64,000 bases of DNA, taken from the NCBI GenBank assembly GCA_021647785.1, contig JAKIUC010000010.1:1-64000 (forward strand). The letters run 5' to 3'. Position numbers and translations under genes: made by a program. The notes beneath the pieces were generated by a model that did not search any database, was not told the DNA's origin, and saw nothing but the letters and a program-made list of their open reading frames with translations. This document shows, piece after piece, positions 16,549-24,743 of the stretch; the stretch's first letter is position 1, and the number at the start of each line of letters is the position of its first letter. The DNA comes from Melioribacteraceae bacterium. Lineage in GTDB: Bacteria > Bacteroidota > Ignavibacteria > Ignavibacteriales > Melioribacteraceae.

Positions 16549-17613
16549 TTATTTTTTATTTATAAAATTGTTGTATTCTTGTTCTAATTCTTCTTCGCTT
16601 CCCTTACTATCAAGAAGTAGTATTCTGTATTTAAATGTAACACTTTCATTAGAGGCAAGTGTAAGGTTTAATTCTTCCGCACCGTTACTGTATATTTTTT
16701 GTCCAAGCGGATTTGCTGCAAACAAGCCATAACCACGAGCCATCCAATAAGTTGGGTAGCCAACATTATTCGGTTCATCCATAATTACAACGGTAACATC
16801 TTTTGAATCAATCGTTCCGGAAAGTGCAACCCATTTGGCTCTTGTACCCCAAACATCAGTACCTTCAAGCCCTTCGCTGCTAAGATAATTACCGGTTACA
16901 CCAGTGTTATCCATTACTTTAACATCCGTTTTATTTCCATGTGCATCACTAAGTGTAATAGGTTTATCACTTGGGTGTTCAAGCTGCCGTGCAACCCTAA
17001 TGGCAAACATTCCTTCTTTTGAATCTTTGAAAATCACTGGTTCTTTTATTGCCGTTAGTGTTGTAGTCCTATCTATGATTCTCTTTCCATTATTTGCAGA
17101 AAAAACAAACTCGGTGTTTTCTCTTAAAATAGTTTCTCCTTTAGAGTTCATCCATTTGCCGGTTACATTTAATTTGCCACTCTCCCCACTCTCGATTTTA
17201 TTTATTTCAACCAAACGGATTGTACCCAACACATCAGCGCTTTCTTTAGGCATTGCACCAGAGTTGCCCCAGAAATCAAGATTGTTTACATCACCATAAT
17301 TTAGCCATGCCCCAATGTGGTGTGGGTGGTCTGTTCTTTCATTTGGTCTTGGCTCTAATGGATAACCGCGAGTAATAACAACTCCATTTGCTGAAATTAA
17401 TGGATAGAGAACTGGTTTTTTCAGAACACTTAATTTATCGGTGTAAAGAAATGATGTGAATAATTTTCCATCAACCATTACATCAACTTTTTGTTCTACT
17501 TTATTTTCAATTAGTTCTATTTTATTTTTCATTGTTTTTTCTTTATTCTTTGAGCAATTTATTGTAACTGCAAAAATTAGAATTACTATTATTACATATA
17601 TTAGTTTTTTCAT
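16549..17613 (-). CDS. DUF6807 (PmoA-like) secreted lipoprotein
   Basis: A 354-residue lipoprotein (leader MKKLIYVIIVILIFAVTINC). The motif PNERTDHPHHIGAWLNYGDV and the later AIRVARQLEHPSD and WVALSGTIDSKDVTVVIMDE are typical of the PmoA/DUF6807 family, common in Bacteroidota, Planctomycetes and Verrucomicrobia. Despite the name it is not a methane monooxygenase subunit. The family is uncharacterised, but it often lies next to Gfo/Idh/MocA and DUF1080 genes, as here, where it sits between them with gaps of 16 and 18 bases. The paired His residues might bind a metal or sugar. Function unknown; involvement in the oxidised-sugar pathway is inferred from position. Confidence 0.75.
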   Translation of the reverse strand: MKKLIYVIIVILIFAVTINCSKNKEKTMKNKIELIENKVEQKVDVMVDGKLFTSFLYTDKLSVLKKPVLYPLISANGVVITRGYPLEPRPNERTDHPHHIGAWLNYGDVNNLDFWGNSGAMPKESADVLGTIRLVEINKIESGESGKLNVTGKWMNSKGETILRENTEFVFSANNGKRIIDRTTTLTAIKEPVIFKDSKEGMFAIRVARQLEHPSDKPITLSDAHGNKTDVKVMDNTGVTGNYLSSEGLEGTDVWGTRAKWVALSGTIDSKDVTVVIMDEPNNVGYPTYWMARGYGLFAANPLGQKIYSNGAEELNLTLASNESVTFKYRILLLDSKGSEEELEQEYNNFINKK

Positions 17614-17629
17614 TTTTTATCACCATTTT

Positions 17630-19072
17630 TTATACGTTTTCAGGGACTACATATCCTTCGCGATAGTCTCGAGTTAATAATTTATTAGCTTCAGCATCAT
17701 CTATAAATGATTCTTGTTTTCCATCCAACTTTAAATCTCTACCTACTTTGTAAGAAATGTCTGCCATCAAAGGTAAAATAGTTGATAAATGACCCGTTTC
17801 AATATCACAACTTAGATCGGAGCGTTTGCCACTTTGAACGGCATTTATAAAATTATTAAAAATTTCACTTGAGCCACCACCAGCTAAATCCAAAGGATCG
17901 TATGAATCATCTTGCTCACCAGATGTAGGGCCTGCTTCACTTTTTCTTCCAAAGAAAGTTTGCCAATTACCACCACCATCAATTTGCATCCAACCTTCAG
18001 AACCAAAAATAAGAGTTCCTATTTTAAGGGGTTTTACGCCCGATGCTTGAATTCCTTCAGGGTTAGTAAACAAACCTCTTGTACTAAACTCCAAAATTTT
18101 TCCATCTTCATATTCAAAAACTGATGTTTGGGTATTTGGAGTTTCCTGTGCTGATTTGTAAACAAAGTATCCGCCATGCGAGCTAACTTTAATTGGTAAA
18201 TCATCTTTACCTAATGCCCAACGTGCTACATCAAATTGATGAGGACCTTGATTACCTGTATCTCCATTACCGTATGCCCAATTCCAATGCCAGTTGTAAT
18301 GAAATCTATTTCTGTTAAACGGACTCTCTGGTGCAGGTCCTAACCACATATCGTAATCAACTTTACTAAGATATTCTTTTGTATAAGGAGGTTCATAGCT
18401 CTTCTTTTCTAAATTAATTCTAAATTTTTCACCCTCTTTCATAGGACCATCCGGATAGCTGCCTATACTAGGACGTGGCTTAAAACAGAGACCGCGAGTT
18501 AAATAAACATCTCCCAATTTTCCATCCCGTATAAATTTAATTGCTTTGTTAGTATTTAAAATTGAGCGGTTCTGAAATCCTACTTGAACTAATACATTAT
18601 ATTTCCGTGCGGCTTCAATCATTTTACGACCTTCCCAAATATTATGGGATGAGGGCTTTTCGACAAAAACATGTTTACCCGCCTGTGCTGCCCAAATAGT
18701 TGAAAGGGCATGCCAATGATTAGGTGTCGCAATACTAACGGCATCAATATCTTTGTCATCAAATACTGTTCGCATATCTGTTGCAGTTTCTGGTCTATAG
18801 CCTGCAACTTTTTCAGTATGCGTAAGACCTTTTTCAAATAGATTTTCATCAATATCAACTAAGTACTTTATGCGAACATTTTTAACTTTAGCAAAATCAG
18901 TGATGTGGTTAGTTCCTCTAATACGTACGCCAATTATAGCAATATTTATTGCGTCATTGGAACCAAGTATGTTAGAATAAGATTTTGCACTGGTACTTAA
19001 TAGAATTGAACCGGCAGCTAAAGCCATTGAGCCACGCTTTACAAACGCTCTTCTAGATATTTCCTTTTTCAT
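17630..19072 (-). CDS. TAT-exported Gfo/Idh/MocA-family oxidoreductase
   Basis: A 480-residue exported oxidoreductase with the leader ISRRAFVKRGSMALAAG. The Rossmann strand is AINIAIIGVRIRGTNH, so the glycine motif is slightly unusual, and the canonical VEKP motif is intact. The block YGNGDTGNQGPHQFDVARWA is characteristic of a large secreted subgroup in polysaccharide-degrading bacteria. It lies downstream of two DUF1080 genes and upstream of DUF6807 and a third DUF1080, which is the composition expected for a 3-keto-glycoside module: oxidise at C3, then cleave. Unlike the two DoxX-paired enzymes it keeps EKP and is not adjacent to DoxX. Substrate unknown. Confidence 0.87.
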   Translation of the reverse strand: MKKEISRRAFVKRGSMALAAGSILLSTSAKSYSNILGSNDAINIAIIGVRIRGTNHITDFAKVKNVRIKYLVDIDENLFEKGLTHTEKVAGYRPETATDMRTVFDDKDIDAVSIATPNHWHALSTIWAAQAGKHVFVEKPSSHNIWEGRKMIEAARKYNVLVQVGFQNRSILNTNKAIKFIRDGKLGDVYLTRGLCFKPRPSIGSYPDGPMKEGEKFRINLEKKSYEPPYTKEYLSKVDYDMWLGPAPESPFNRNRFHYNWHWNWAYGNGDTGNQGPHQFDVARWALGKDDLPIKVSSHGGYFVYKSAQETPNTQTSVFEYEDGKILEFSTRGLFTNPEGIQASGVKPLKIGTLIFGSEGWMQIDGGGNWQTFFGRKSEAGPTSGEQDDSYDPLDLAGGGSSEIFNNFINAVQSGKRSDLSCDIETGHLSTILPLMADISYKVGRDLKLDGKQESFIDDAEANKLLTRDYREGYVVPENV

Positions 19073-19128
19073 TTTACATCTTCCTTATAAATTTAAAATA
19101 TAGTTATGTTAAATTTTTAAACAATCTG

Positions 19129-19917
19129 TTAATTAATTATCTTTATTTTTATATTTCTATACCAGCAATCATTACCATGATCTTGAAGAACAATATGAGC
19201 ATCTTTATGCAACGTAAAATCTTTGTATATGTGATACTTACTTTTCTGGTATAGGCTATCAAATTCTGGCGAAGCTGTATTTGCCTCTAAAACTTTTTTT
19301 CCATTTAACCAGTGCTCTATTAGACTTTCATTAAATACTATTTTTGCAGTATTATATTCTCCCACTGGTTTCAGAAATGTTTCTTTAGCTTCAATTATAT
19401 CATAGAGAGAGCCTGTCCTATGTGTAGGATTTAGATTGTCAATATGCTTTTCATCATCTAAAACTTGGTATTCATATCCAAGTGCATTTGCCGAACCATT
19501 CTTAATTGAGAACTCTTCAATAACATTATATTTTACTCCACTGTTTCCTGCTTCACTAATTTTCCATTCAAACTTTAATTCATAATTTTTAAAAGTTTTT
19601 TTTGTCATTAAATCTCCCCCTTTTAATGGTTGTCCATCTTCCCTTGTAGGAACATTCCCACTTGCAATTTTTTGAATTGAACCTTTGTCAATTTTCCAAT
19701 GCCCAGTTGGTACTCCATCAATACCAATGCCTCGCCAACCATCAAAAGATTCTCCGTCAAATAGTAATTGCCAACCATCAGCAACTTCTTCTTTTGATAA
19801 ATTATTTATAGACATTTCTTGTTCTCCATTTTTATCACATTTAGTACAGCTAACATTTAATAGAATTATTAGAATAGTTAATATAATTCCAATAATTTTC
19901 TTTCCGTTTTTCATCAT
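19129..19917 (-). CDS. DUF1080 lipoprotein, tandem copy 2
   Basis: A 262-residue lipoprotein with lipobox Cys in LLNVSCTKCDKN. The DUF1080 hallmarks are GWQLLFDGESFDGWRGIGI, NYELKFEWKISEAGNSGVKY, GYEYQVLDDEKH and the C-terminal IVLQDHGNDCWYRNIKIKI. It is a tandem duplicate of the next gene upstream: leader, length and nearly every motif match, and the sequence before the start is also shared. A GGAG lies 8 bases from the ATG. It should act at the cell envelope on oxidised glycosides or as a glycan binder. The differences cluster in the middle (residues 150-175), so specificity may have diverged. Confidence 0.85.
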   Translation of the reverse strand: MMKNGKKIIGIILTILIILLNVSCTKCDKNGEQEMSINNLSKEEVADGWQLLFDGESFDGWRGIGIDGVPTGHWKIDKGSIQKIASGNVPTREDGQPLKGGDLMTKKTFKNYELKFEWKISEAGNSGVKYNVIEEFSIKNGSANALGYEYQVLDDEKHIDNLNPTHRTGSLYDIIEAKETFLKPVGEYNTAKIVFNESLIEHWLNGKKVLEANTASPEFDSLYQKSKYHIYKDFTLHKDAHIVLQDHGNDCWYRNIKIKIIN

Positions 19918-19948
19918 TCTTTTATCTCCAATAAAGTTAAATTTAATA

Positions 19949-20017
19949 TTATTGATTTGGGGGTATTTTTGAATTTATATATTTTATAGTAACAATAGCT
20001 AAAACATTTGCAACTCC
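19949..20017 (-). pseudogene. 3'-terminal fragment of a DUF2271 gene carried by the DUF1080 duplication
   Basis: On the minus strand the 69 bases translate as GVANVLAIVTIKYINSKIP and a few more residues before a TAA. This matches the C-terminus of the intact DUF2271 gene, GAENVLVGVTIKYIDSEIP, at 20978 onward. The downstream bases up to the DUF1080 start match too. The fragment therefore marks one end of the tandem duplication. Confidence 0.85.
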
Positions 20018-20090
20018 AGTCCTCCTACGGACTACTTACGTTACCCCAAGTTCTCTTTGTTATTTTCACTTAGTTTATAATAAAGCATCA

Positions 20091-20106
20091 ATCCCGAAAG
20101 CGGGAT
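20091..20106. repeat. Short palindrome ATCCCG-AAAG-CGGGAT
   Basis: A 6-bp stem with an AAAG loop in the gap between the two DUF1080 genes, close to the join left by their duplication. A second small hairpin (AGTCC/GGACT) lies at 20018-20033. Neither has a T-run in the direction of transcription. Confidence 0.6.
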
Positions 20107-20154
20107 AAAATTTTACAGTTTATTATTTAGTTATGTTAAATTTAGAAGAGTATA

Positions 20155-20943
20155 TTAATTAAATACCTTTATTTTTATATTTCTATACCAACATTCAAAA
20201 CCATGATCTTGAAGTACTATATGTCCATCTTTATGTTCTGTAAAATCTGAGTGCATTTTATACTTACTTTTCTGAAATAATTCATCAAATTCTGGTGTAT
20301 CAATATCAGCTTCTAAAACTTTAGTTCCATTTAACCAATGCTCCAGATGGTTTTTATTTAATACTATTCTTGCAGTATTATATTCTCCAACTGGTTTTAG
20401 TACTTTTGTGTTCGATTCAATTATAGTATATAAAGAAGCGGAGTTTTGCTTTGGTTTTAGATTATCTTTATATGTCTCATCATCTAAAACTTGATATTCA
20501 AATCCAAATCCACTAGCCGAACCATTCTTAATTGAGAACTCTTCAATAACATTATATTTTACTCCACTATTGCTACCTTCACTAACTTTCCATTCAAACC
20601 TTAATTCAAAATTTTTAAAAGTTTTTTTGGTCATTAGATCACTACCTTTTAATGGTCGCCCATCTTTTCTTGTAGGAGCATCCTCGCTTACAATTTTTTG
20701 AATTGAACCTTTATCAATTTTCCAATACCCCGTAGGTATTCCAGTAATACCAATACCTCGCCAACCTTCAAACGATTCTCCGTCAAATAGTAATTGCCAA
20801 CCATCAGCAACTTCTTCTTTTGTTAAAGTATTTAGCATATTTGTTTTTTCAACATTTTTATTACTTTTAGTACAGCTAATATTTAATAGAATTATTAGAA
20901 TAGTTAACATAATCCCAATAGTTTTCTTTTTGTTTTTTATCAT
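20155..20943 (-). CDS. DUF1080 lipoprotein, tandem copy 1
   Basis: A 262-residue lipoprotein (lipobox in ILLNISCTKSNKN) almost colinear with its downstream copy. DUF1080 blocks: GWQLLFDGESFEGWRGIGI, NFELRFEWKVSEGSNSGVKY, GFEYQVLDDETY and IVLQDHGFECWYRNIKIKVF. The aromatic and acidic residues of the sugar face are kept in both copies. The gene follows the DUF2271 lipoprotein by 34 bases and precedes the TAT oxidoreductase, so oxidation and cleavage enzymes are made together. Enzymatic activity on 3-keto sugars is known only for some family members, so the assignment here is by family and context. Confidence 0.85.
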   Translation of the reverse strand: MIKNKKKTIGIMLTILIILLNISCTKSNKNVEKTNMLNTLTKEEVADGWQLLFDGESFEGWRGIGITGIPTGYWKIDKGSIQKIVSEDAPTRKDGRPLKGSDLMTKKTFKNFELRFEWKVSEGSNSGVKYNVIEEFSIKNGSASGFGFEYQVLDDETYKDNLKPKQNSASLYTIIESNTKVLKPVGEYNTARIVLNKNHLEHWLNGTKVLEADIDTPEFDELFQKSKYKMHSDFTEHKDGHIVLQDHGFECWYRNIKIKVFN

Positions 20944-20977
20944 TTTTTTCTCTCCAATAAAGTTAAATTTAATATTA

Positions 20978-21562
20978 TTAACTTTTGGGTATTTCTGAAT
21001 CTATATATTTTATAGTAACACCAACTAAAACATTTTCAGCACCTTCCATCTTTCCACCAGGGTAAGAGATTAAGAATGAACCGTTTGCATCATCACCTTC
21101 ACTACTTACTTCACCACGGAGTAGTATATTATATTCTTCCTCTAAGTGCGTTTCAACAAAAACATAATAATTACCAGGTGGCAGTTTTTCTTTAACACAA
21201 TCAATTCTAAGAATATTTTCTTCAACATCCGGTGTTGCCATGGTAACCGCATCAACATTTTCCACATCTTCATTCTCCCAATCAGCAACATTATTCCAGG
21301 TTAAACACATTAGTGAATCGCTATACCCACCATACGAAATGTATTCACTAACTAGTAAAGATTTTATATATTTTCCTTCACTATCCTCTATCCAAATAGT
21401 TGTTTGATAGGATGGATCGACCTCATGGTTGGGTTCATTCAGTTTATAGGTTAATTCAATATATCCCTTACCCAAGTCATCTTTTACCCTATCACAACTA
21501 ATTATTAAAACTGTAATACTTACTAAAAAAAATATTAAAATATTCTGCTGTCGAATAAGCAT
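20978..21562 (-). CDS. DUF2271-like lipoprotein
   Basis: A 194-residue lipoprotein (leader ending LVSITVLIISC). The segment DPSYQTTIWIEDSEGKYIKS followed by a WNN motif and a closing immunoglobulin-like region (LPPGNYYVFVETHLEEEYN) resembles DUF2271 periplasmic proteins. Those are often found with flavin-transfer or PepSY membrane proteins, none of which is here. Its 3' end has been copied along with the DUF1080 gene behind it, which shows that the two were adjacent before the duplication. An AGGGA site precedes the start. Function unknown; a redox-accessory role would suit the neighbouring oxidoreductases but is speculative. Confidence 0.65.
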   Translation of the reverse strand: MLIRQQNILIFFLVSITVLIISCDRVKDDLGKGYIELTYKLNEPNHEVDPSYQTTIWIEDSEGKYIKSLLVSEYISYGGYSDSLMCLTWNNVADWENEDVENVDAVTMATPDVEENILRIDCVKEKLPPGNYYVFVETHLEEEYNILLRGEVSSEGDDANGSFLISYPGGKMEGAENVLVGVTIKYIDSEIPKS

Positions 21563-21661
21563 AATATATTTCCCTTATTTAATTAGACAATTTGTCCTAC
21601 TTAAAACTAACTCTAATTATTCATTAGTCTGCAACGCCATATTATAATGAATAACTTTTAT

Positions 21662-23233
21662 TTAACCCTTTTTTGATAGAGCTAAAATTTCTGTTCGTAA
21701 TTTAAAAATATCTCCACTATCAGAATTTCTCAAATTTTTACTCAGTATAGAAAACATCTTTTTTTGTATTCTATATATATTGTGATTTTTAAAATCTGGT
21801 TTAGTTCTTTCTTCTTCAATTAGCTTTACAAATGGTTTTAATATTTTTGGTAAAACAACAGAGTTTCCTTCCTCTTTATTCCAAACCCATGCTGCGTGAA
21901 TTGCTGCACCCATTGCTGCTCCTTCACCATCTACAGGCACAACTTCTGCTTCAAAAATATCAGCAATAGTCTCCCTCCATACAGATGATTTAGATAATCC
22001 GCCAGTTAATCTAATTTCCTTTACATCAACCGGCATTCGAGTAAAACCATCATAAAGATTTAATACCGCCCCTTCTATAACAGCTCGACAAAGATTTTCT
22101 TTCGTAAAATCATTTAAAGCAAAACCAAAATAAGTTGGAGTTCCCATCGGAACATCGGGCGTTCGCTCCCCTTCAAACCAAGGGATTAAAATTTTACCAT
22201 TATTTCCTTTGGGTGTTTTTTTCACTATTTCATTAAACTCTTTATGAGATATATTAAACTTCTTAAGAATTTGATTATAGCCATTGGCAAGATTTGAAAC
22301 ACAAAGCAACGAAAGATAATTTCCCGTGCTGTCACAAAAGGAGGAAATCTCACCTTTCATATCAATAAATGGTTTTTCTAAAAACGTATAAACTGTTCCA
22401 CTTGTACCGAGACTAATTGTTGCAATCCCCTGTTCAATATTTCCAGTTCCAATTGCACCATACATATTATCACCACATCCAGCATCAATTTTACAACTTT
22501 TGCTAAAACCAAATTTCTCCACTAACGCTGTTGAAATATATCCTATAGTTTTGTTTGAAGGTTTTATAATTGGAAGTTTTGATTTGAGTTCTGAATCTAT
22601 AGCGTTAATAACTTTATTAGACCAGGCATTTTTAGTAGGGTTCCAGAGTGCCATTCCCGAAACATCGCCTGGTTCCATCACTGCAACACCTCCGGTTAAA
22701 AACCAATTGATGTAATTATGAACAAGAAAAAAGATTGCAGTTTTTTTATACAGTTCCGGTTCATTGTTTTTCATATGCAAAATTTTTGAAGCAGTATAAC
22801 CTGTACGCTGTGTGTTGCCTATTTCTTTAATCATTTTTTCAGTACCGCCAACAACTTCTGTTAAGTACTCACATTCATTCTGTGTTGAAAAATCATTCCA
22901 GAGCTTACTTGTTGGTCGCGATAGTTTTCCGTTTTTGTATAACGCAACAAGTCCGTGCTGCTGCCCAGAAACTGAAACACATTCGATTTTATCTTGCTGA
23001 ACATCTGATTGCAAAAGTTTTTCAAAAACTAAATCTACTCCTTTAATCCACATCAATGGGTTTGATTCCGATACACCTTCAGGTAATCCTTCAATAACAC
23101 CATTTTTGGTTTTAAATTCTGGCAAATCAGTGTCATAATTAACCGATGCAGAAAATTCTGTTTCCTCTGATTTCGTATTTATTATAATCAGTTTACAACT
23201 TTGAGTTGATATGTCTAATCCTGCAAATAACAT
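21662..23233 (-). CDS. xylB: FGGY-family carbohydrate kinase, xylulokinase-like
   Basis: A 523-residue cytosolic kinase with the FGGY two-domain layout. The N-terminal phosphate loop is GLDISTQSCK, the sugar-contact region includes CVSVSGQQHGLVALYKNG and GDVSGMALWNP, the hinge is DAGCGDNMYGAIGTG, and the C-terminal ATP site has SLGTSGTVYTF and LTGGLSKSSVWRE. SGQQHG is typical of D-xylulose kinases, so xylulose is the best guess, with other ketoses possible. It lies between a sulfatase and the DUF2271 gene with a 35-base gap on the upstream side. No xylose isomerase is present in the window, so the keto sugar may come from one of the TIM-barrel isomerases. Confidence 0.85.
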   Translation of the reverse strand: MLFAGLDISTQSCKLIIINTKSEETEFSASVNYDTDLPEFKTKNGVIEGLPEGVSESNPLMWIKGVDLVFEKLLQSDVQQDKIECVSVSGQQHGLVALYKNGKLSRPTSKLWNDFSTQNECEYLTEVVGGTEKMIKEIGNTQRTGYTASKILHMKNNEPELYKKTAIFFLVHNYINWFLTGGVAVMEPGDVSGMALWNPTKNAWSNKVINAIDSELKSKLPIIKPSNKTIGYISTALVEKFGFSKSCKIDAGCGDNMYGAIGTGNIEQGIATISLGTSGTVYTFLEKPFIDMKGEISSFCDSTGNYLSLLCVSNLANGYNQILKKFNISHKEFNEIVKKTPKGNNGKILIPWFEGERTPDVPMGTPTYFGFALNDFTKENLCRAVIEGAVLNLYDGFTRMPVDVKEIRLTGGLSKSSVWRETIADIFEAEVVPVDGEGAAMGAAIHAAWVWNKEEGNSVVLPKILKPFVKLIEEERTKPDFKNHNIYRIQKKMFSILSKNLRNSDSGDIFKLRTEILALSKKG

Positions 23234-23268
23234 TTATTCACTTTTATTATCTTTTTTCCATAATTTAT

Positions 23269-24726
23269 CTAATAAATATATTTCATACCTTCATCTGAAT
23301 AGATTTTCTTTAATCTTTCATCGTAACGGCTTTTCATAAGTTCTTCGTAATAATCAATCACTACTGTCCATTCTTTCACATTACCTTGATCCTTTGTTTT
23401 TTCCATCCATTTATCAAGAACTCCTCGCATAGAAATTAATTTCTCTTTATATTCACTATTACTTGCTAGGTTATTTAATTCAAATGGGTCAACTTTAATA
23501 TCATATAATTCTTCATCGGGCTTTCTTTCTGCCATAAATTTTTCTTGATCTGTATTCAGTTTACCTTGTTTATGAAGACGCCGCAATAATCTCATCACCG
23601 GATATTCAGTTTCTTTATAACGGTTCAATTGTGTGTATGGACGTTCGGGTATAAAATTGCGTATATATTTAAACTCCCTATCACGTACAGCTCTAACAAA
23701 ATCAACGGTTTCATCACATCTATCCCTTGCTGCAAAAATGTATTCACGTTTCGGAGTACTTGGGTCCAAAAAATCTTGCCCCTGCATATTGTCCGGAAGT
23801 TCAATACCCGCAATTCTCAAACTTGCAGCAGCAATATCAATTTGACTAAGCAAATCATTATTTAAACTACCAGGTTTTATATTACCAGGCCATCTAATAA
23901 TTAATGGTATATGAAGACCTGGATCATAAAGCCATTGTTTGCCGCGAACCATAGCACGTCCATGATCAGCAAAGAAGAAAACAACTGTATTTTCTGCCAA
24001 TCCATCTTCTTCTAAACGTTTTAAAACAATATTTATTTTCTCATCAAGAACCGAAACCGTTTCAAGATACAATGCCCAATCTTCACGAGCTATTTTATGA
24101 TTGGGGTAATATGGCGGCAGCTTTACTAAGTCTGGATCAATAGGATGTTTTTCATTTTTAACAAAATCACGATGAGTTTCAGGAAAGTTAATTTGTGCAA
24201 AAAATGGCTGCCCTTCTTTCCTTTGGTTCCAATCTCTGCCATCAAAAGGATCTTGCTCTGAGAAATTCCAATCAGTTTTATTTTTAGCCGAGAGTTCTGG
24301 AGTTACGTTAGTAAAATTAACATTAAAATAACCGGCATCACGGAAATAATCTGTTAGAACTTTAACATCTTTTGGTAACTCGTAGCCATCTGGTCTATGA
24401 CTTCGATGATTATGTGCTCCAATCGAGGTCTGATACATTCCAGTCATTAATGCTGATCGTGCAGGTGAGCAAACACTTGAAGTTGTAAACATATTTGTAA
24501 AACGTATCCCTTCATCTGCAAGTTTGTTTATGGTTGGCGTATATGCTAATTCATTGCCATAACAGCCAACTTCACTTTGAGAAAGATCTTCTCCTATAAT
24601 CCATAATATATTAGGACGTTGATTTTCGTTTTCACTTTTATTAGTACACGATGTTAATAATAAAAAAGAGAGAAATAATAATATAATACCATATTTTTTG
24701 AAACAAGAAACTAAGAAATTATTCAT
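23269..24726 (-). CDS. Sulfatase (S1 family, formylglycine-dependent), lipoprotein
   Basis: A 485-residue lipoprotein sulfatase (leader LLFLSFLLLTSC). The formylglycine site is Cys86 in CSPARSALMTG, matching CxPxR. Metal ligands are expected in IIGEDLSQSEVGC near the N-terminus and in FFFADHGRAMVRGKQW. The GEDLS start and SIGAHNHRSHRP resemble the N-sulfoglucosamine sulfohydrolase-like S1 subgroup, which hints at a sulfated sugar with an amino group; this is not certain. A strong AAGGAG site lies before the ATG. It immediately follows the disrupted GH29 fucosidase, so desulfation of a fucosylated glycan is plausible. No maturation enzyme (anSME) is encoded here. Confidence 0.92.
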   Translation of the reverse strand: MNNFLVSCFKKYGIILLFLSFLLLTSCTNKSENENQRPNILWIIGEDLSQSEVGCYGNELAYTPTINKLADEGIRFTNMFTTSSVCSPARSALMTGMYQTSIGAHNHRSHRPDGYELPKDVKVLTDYFRDAGYFNVNFTNVTPELSAKNKTDWNFSEQDPFDGRDWNQRKEGQPFFAQINFPETHRDFVKNEKHPIDPDLVKLPPYYPNHKIAREDWALYLETVSVLDEKINIVLKRLEEDGLAENTVVFFFADHGRAMVRGKQWLYDPGLHIPLIIRWPGNIKPGSLNNDLLSQIDIAAASLRIAGIELPDNMQGQDFLDPSTPKREYIFAARDRCDETVDFVRAVRDREFKYIRNFIPERPYTQLNRYKETEYPVMRLLRRLHKQGKLNTDQEKFMAERKPDEELYDIKVDPFELNNLASNSEYKEKLISMRGVLDKWMEKTKDQGNVKEWTVVIDYYEELMKSRYDERLKKIYSDEGMKYIY

Positions 24727-24743
24727 TTGTATCTCCTTAAGTT

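Noticed and set aside
16549-17613. Methane monooxygenase subunit PmoA
   Set aside because: The family label is historical; the protein is a soluble lipoprotein without membrane helices.
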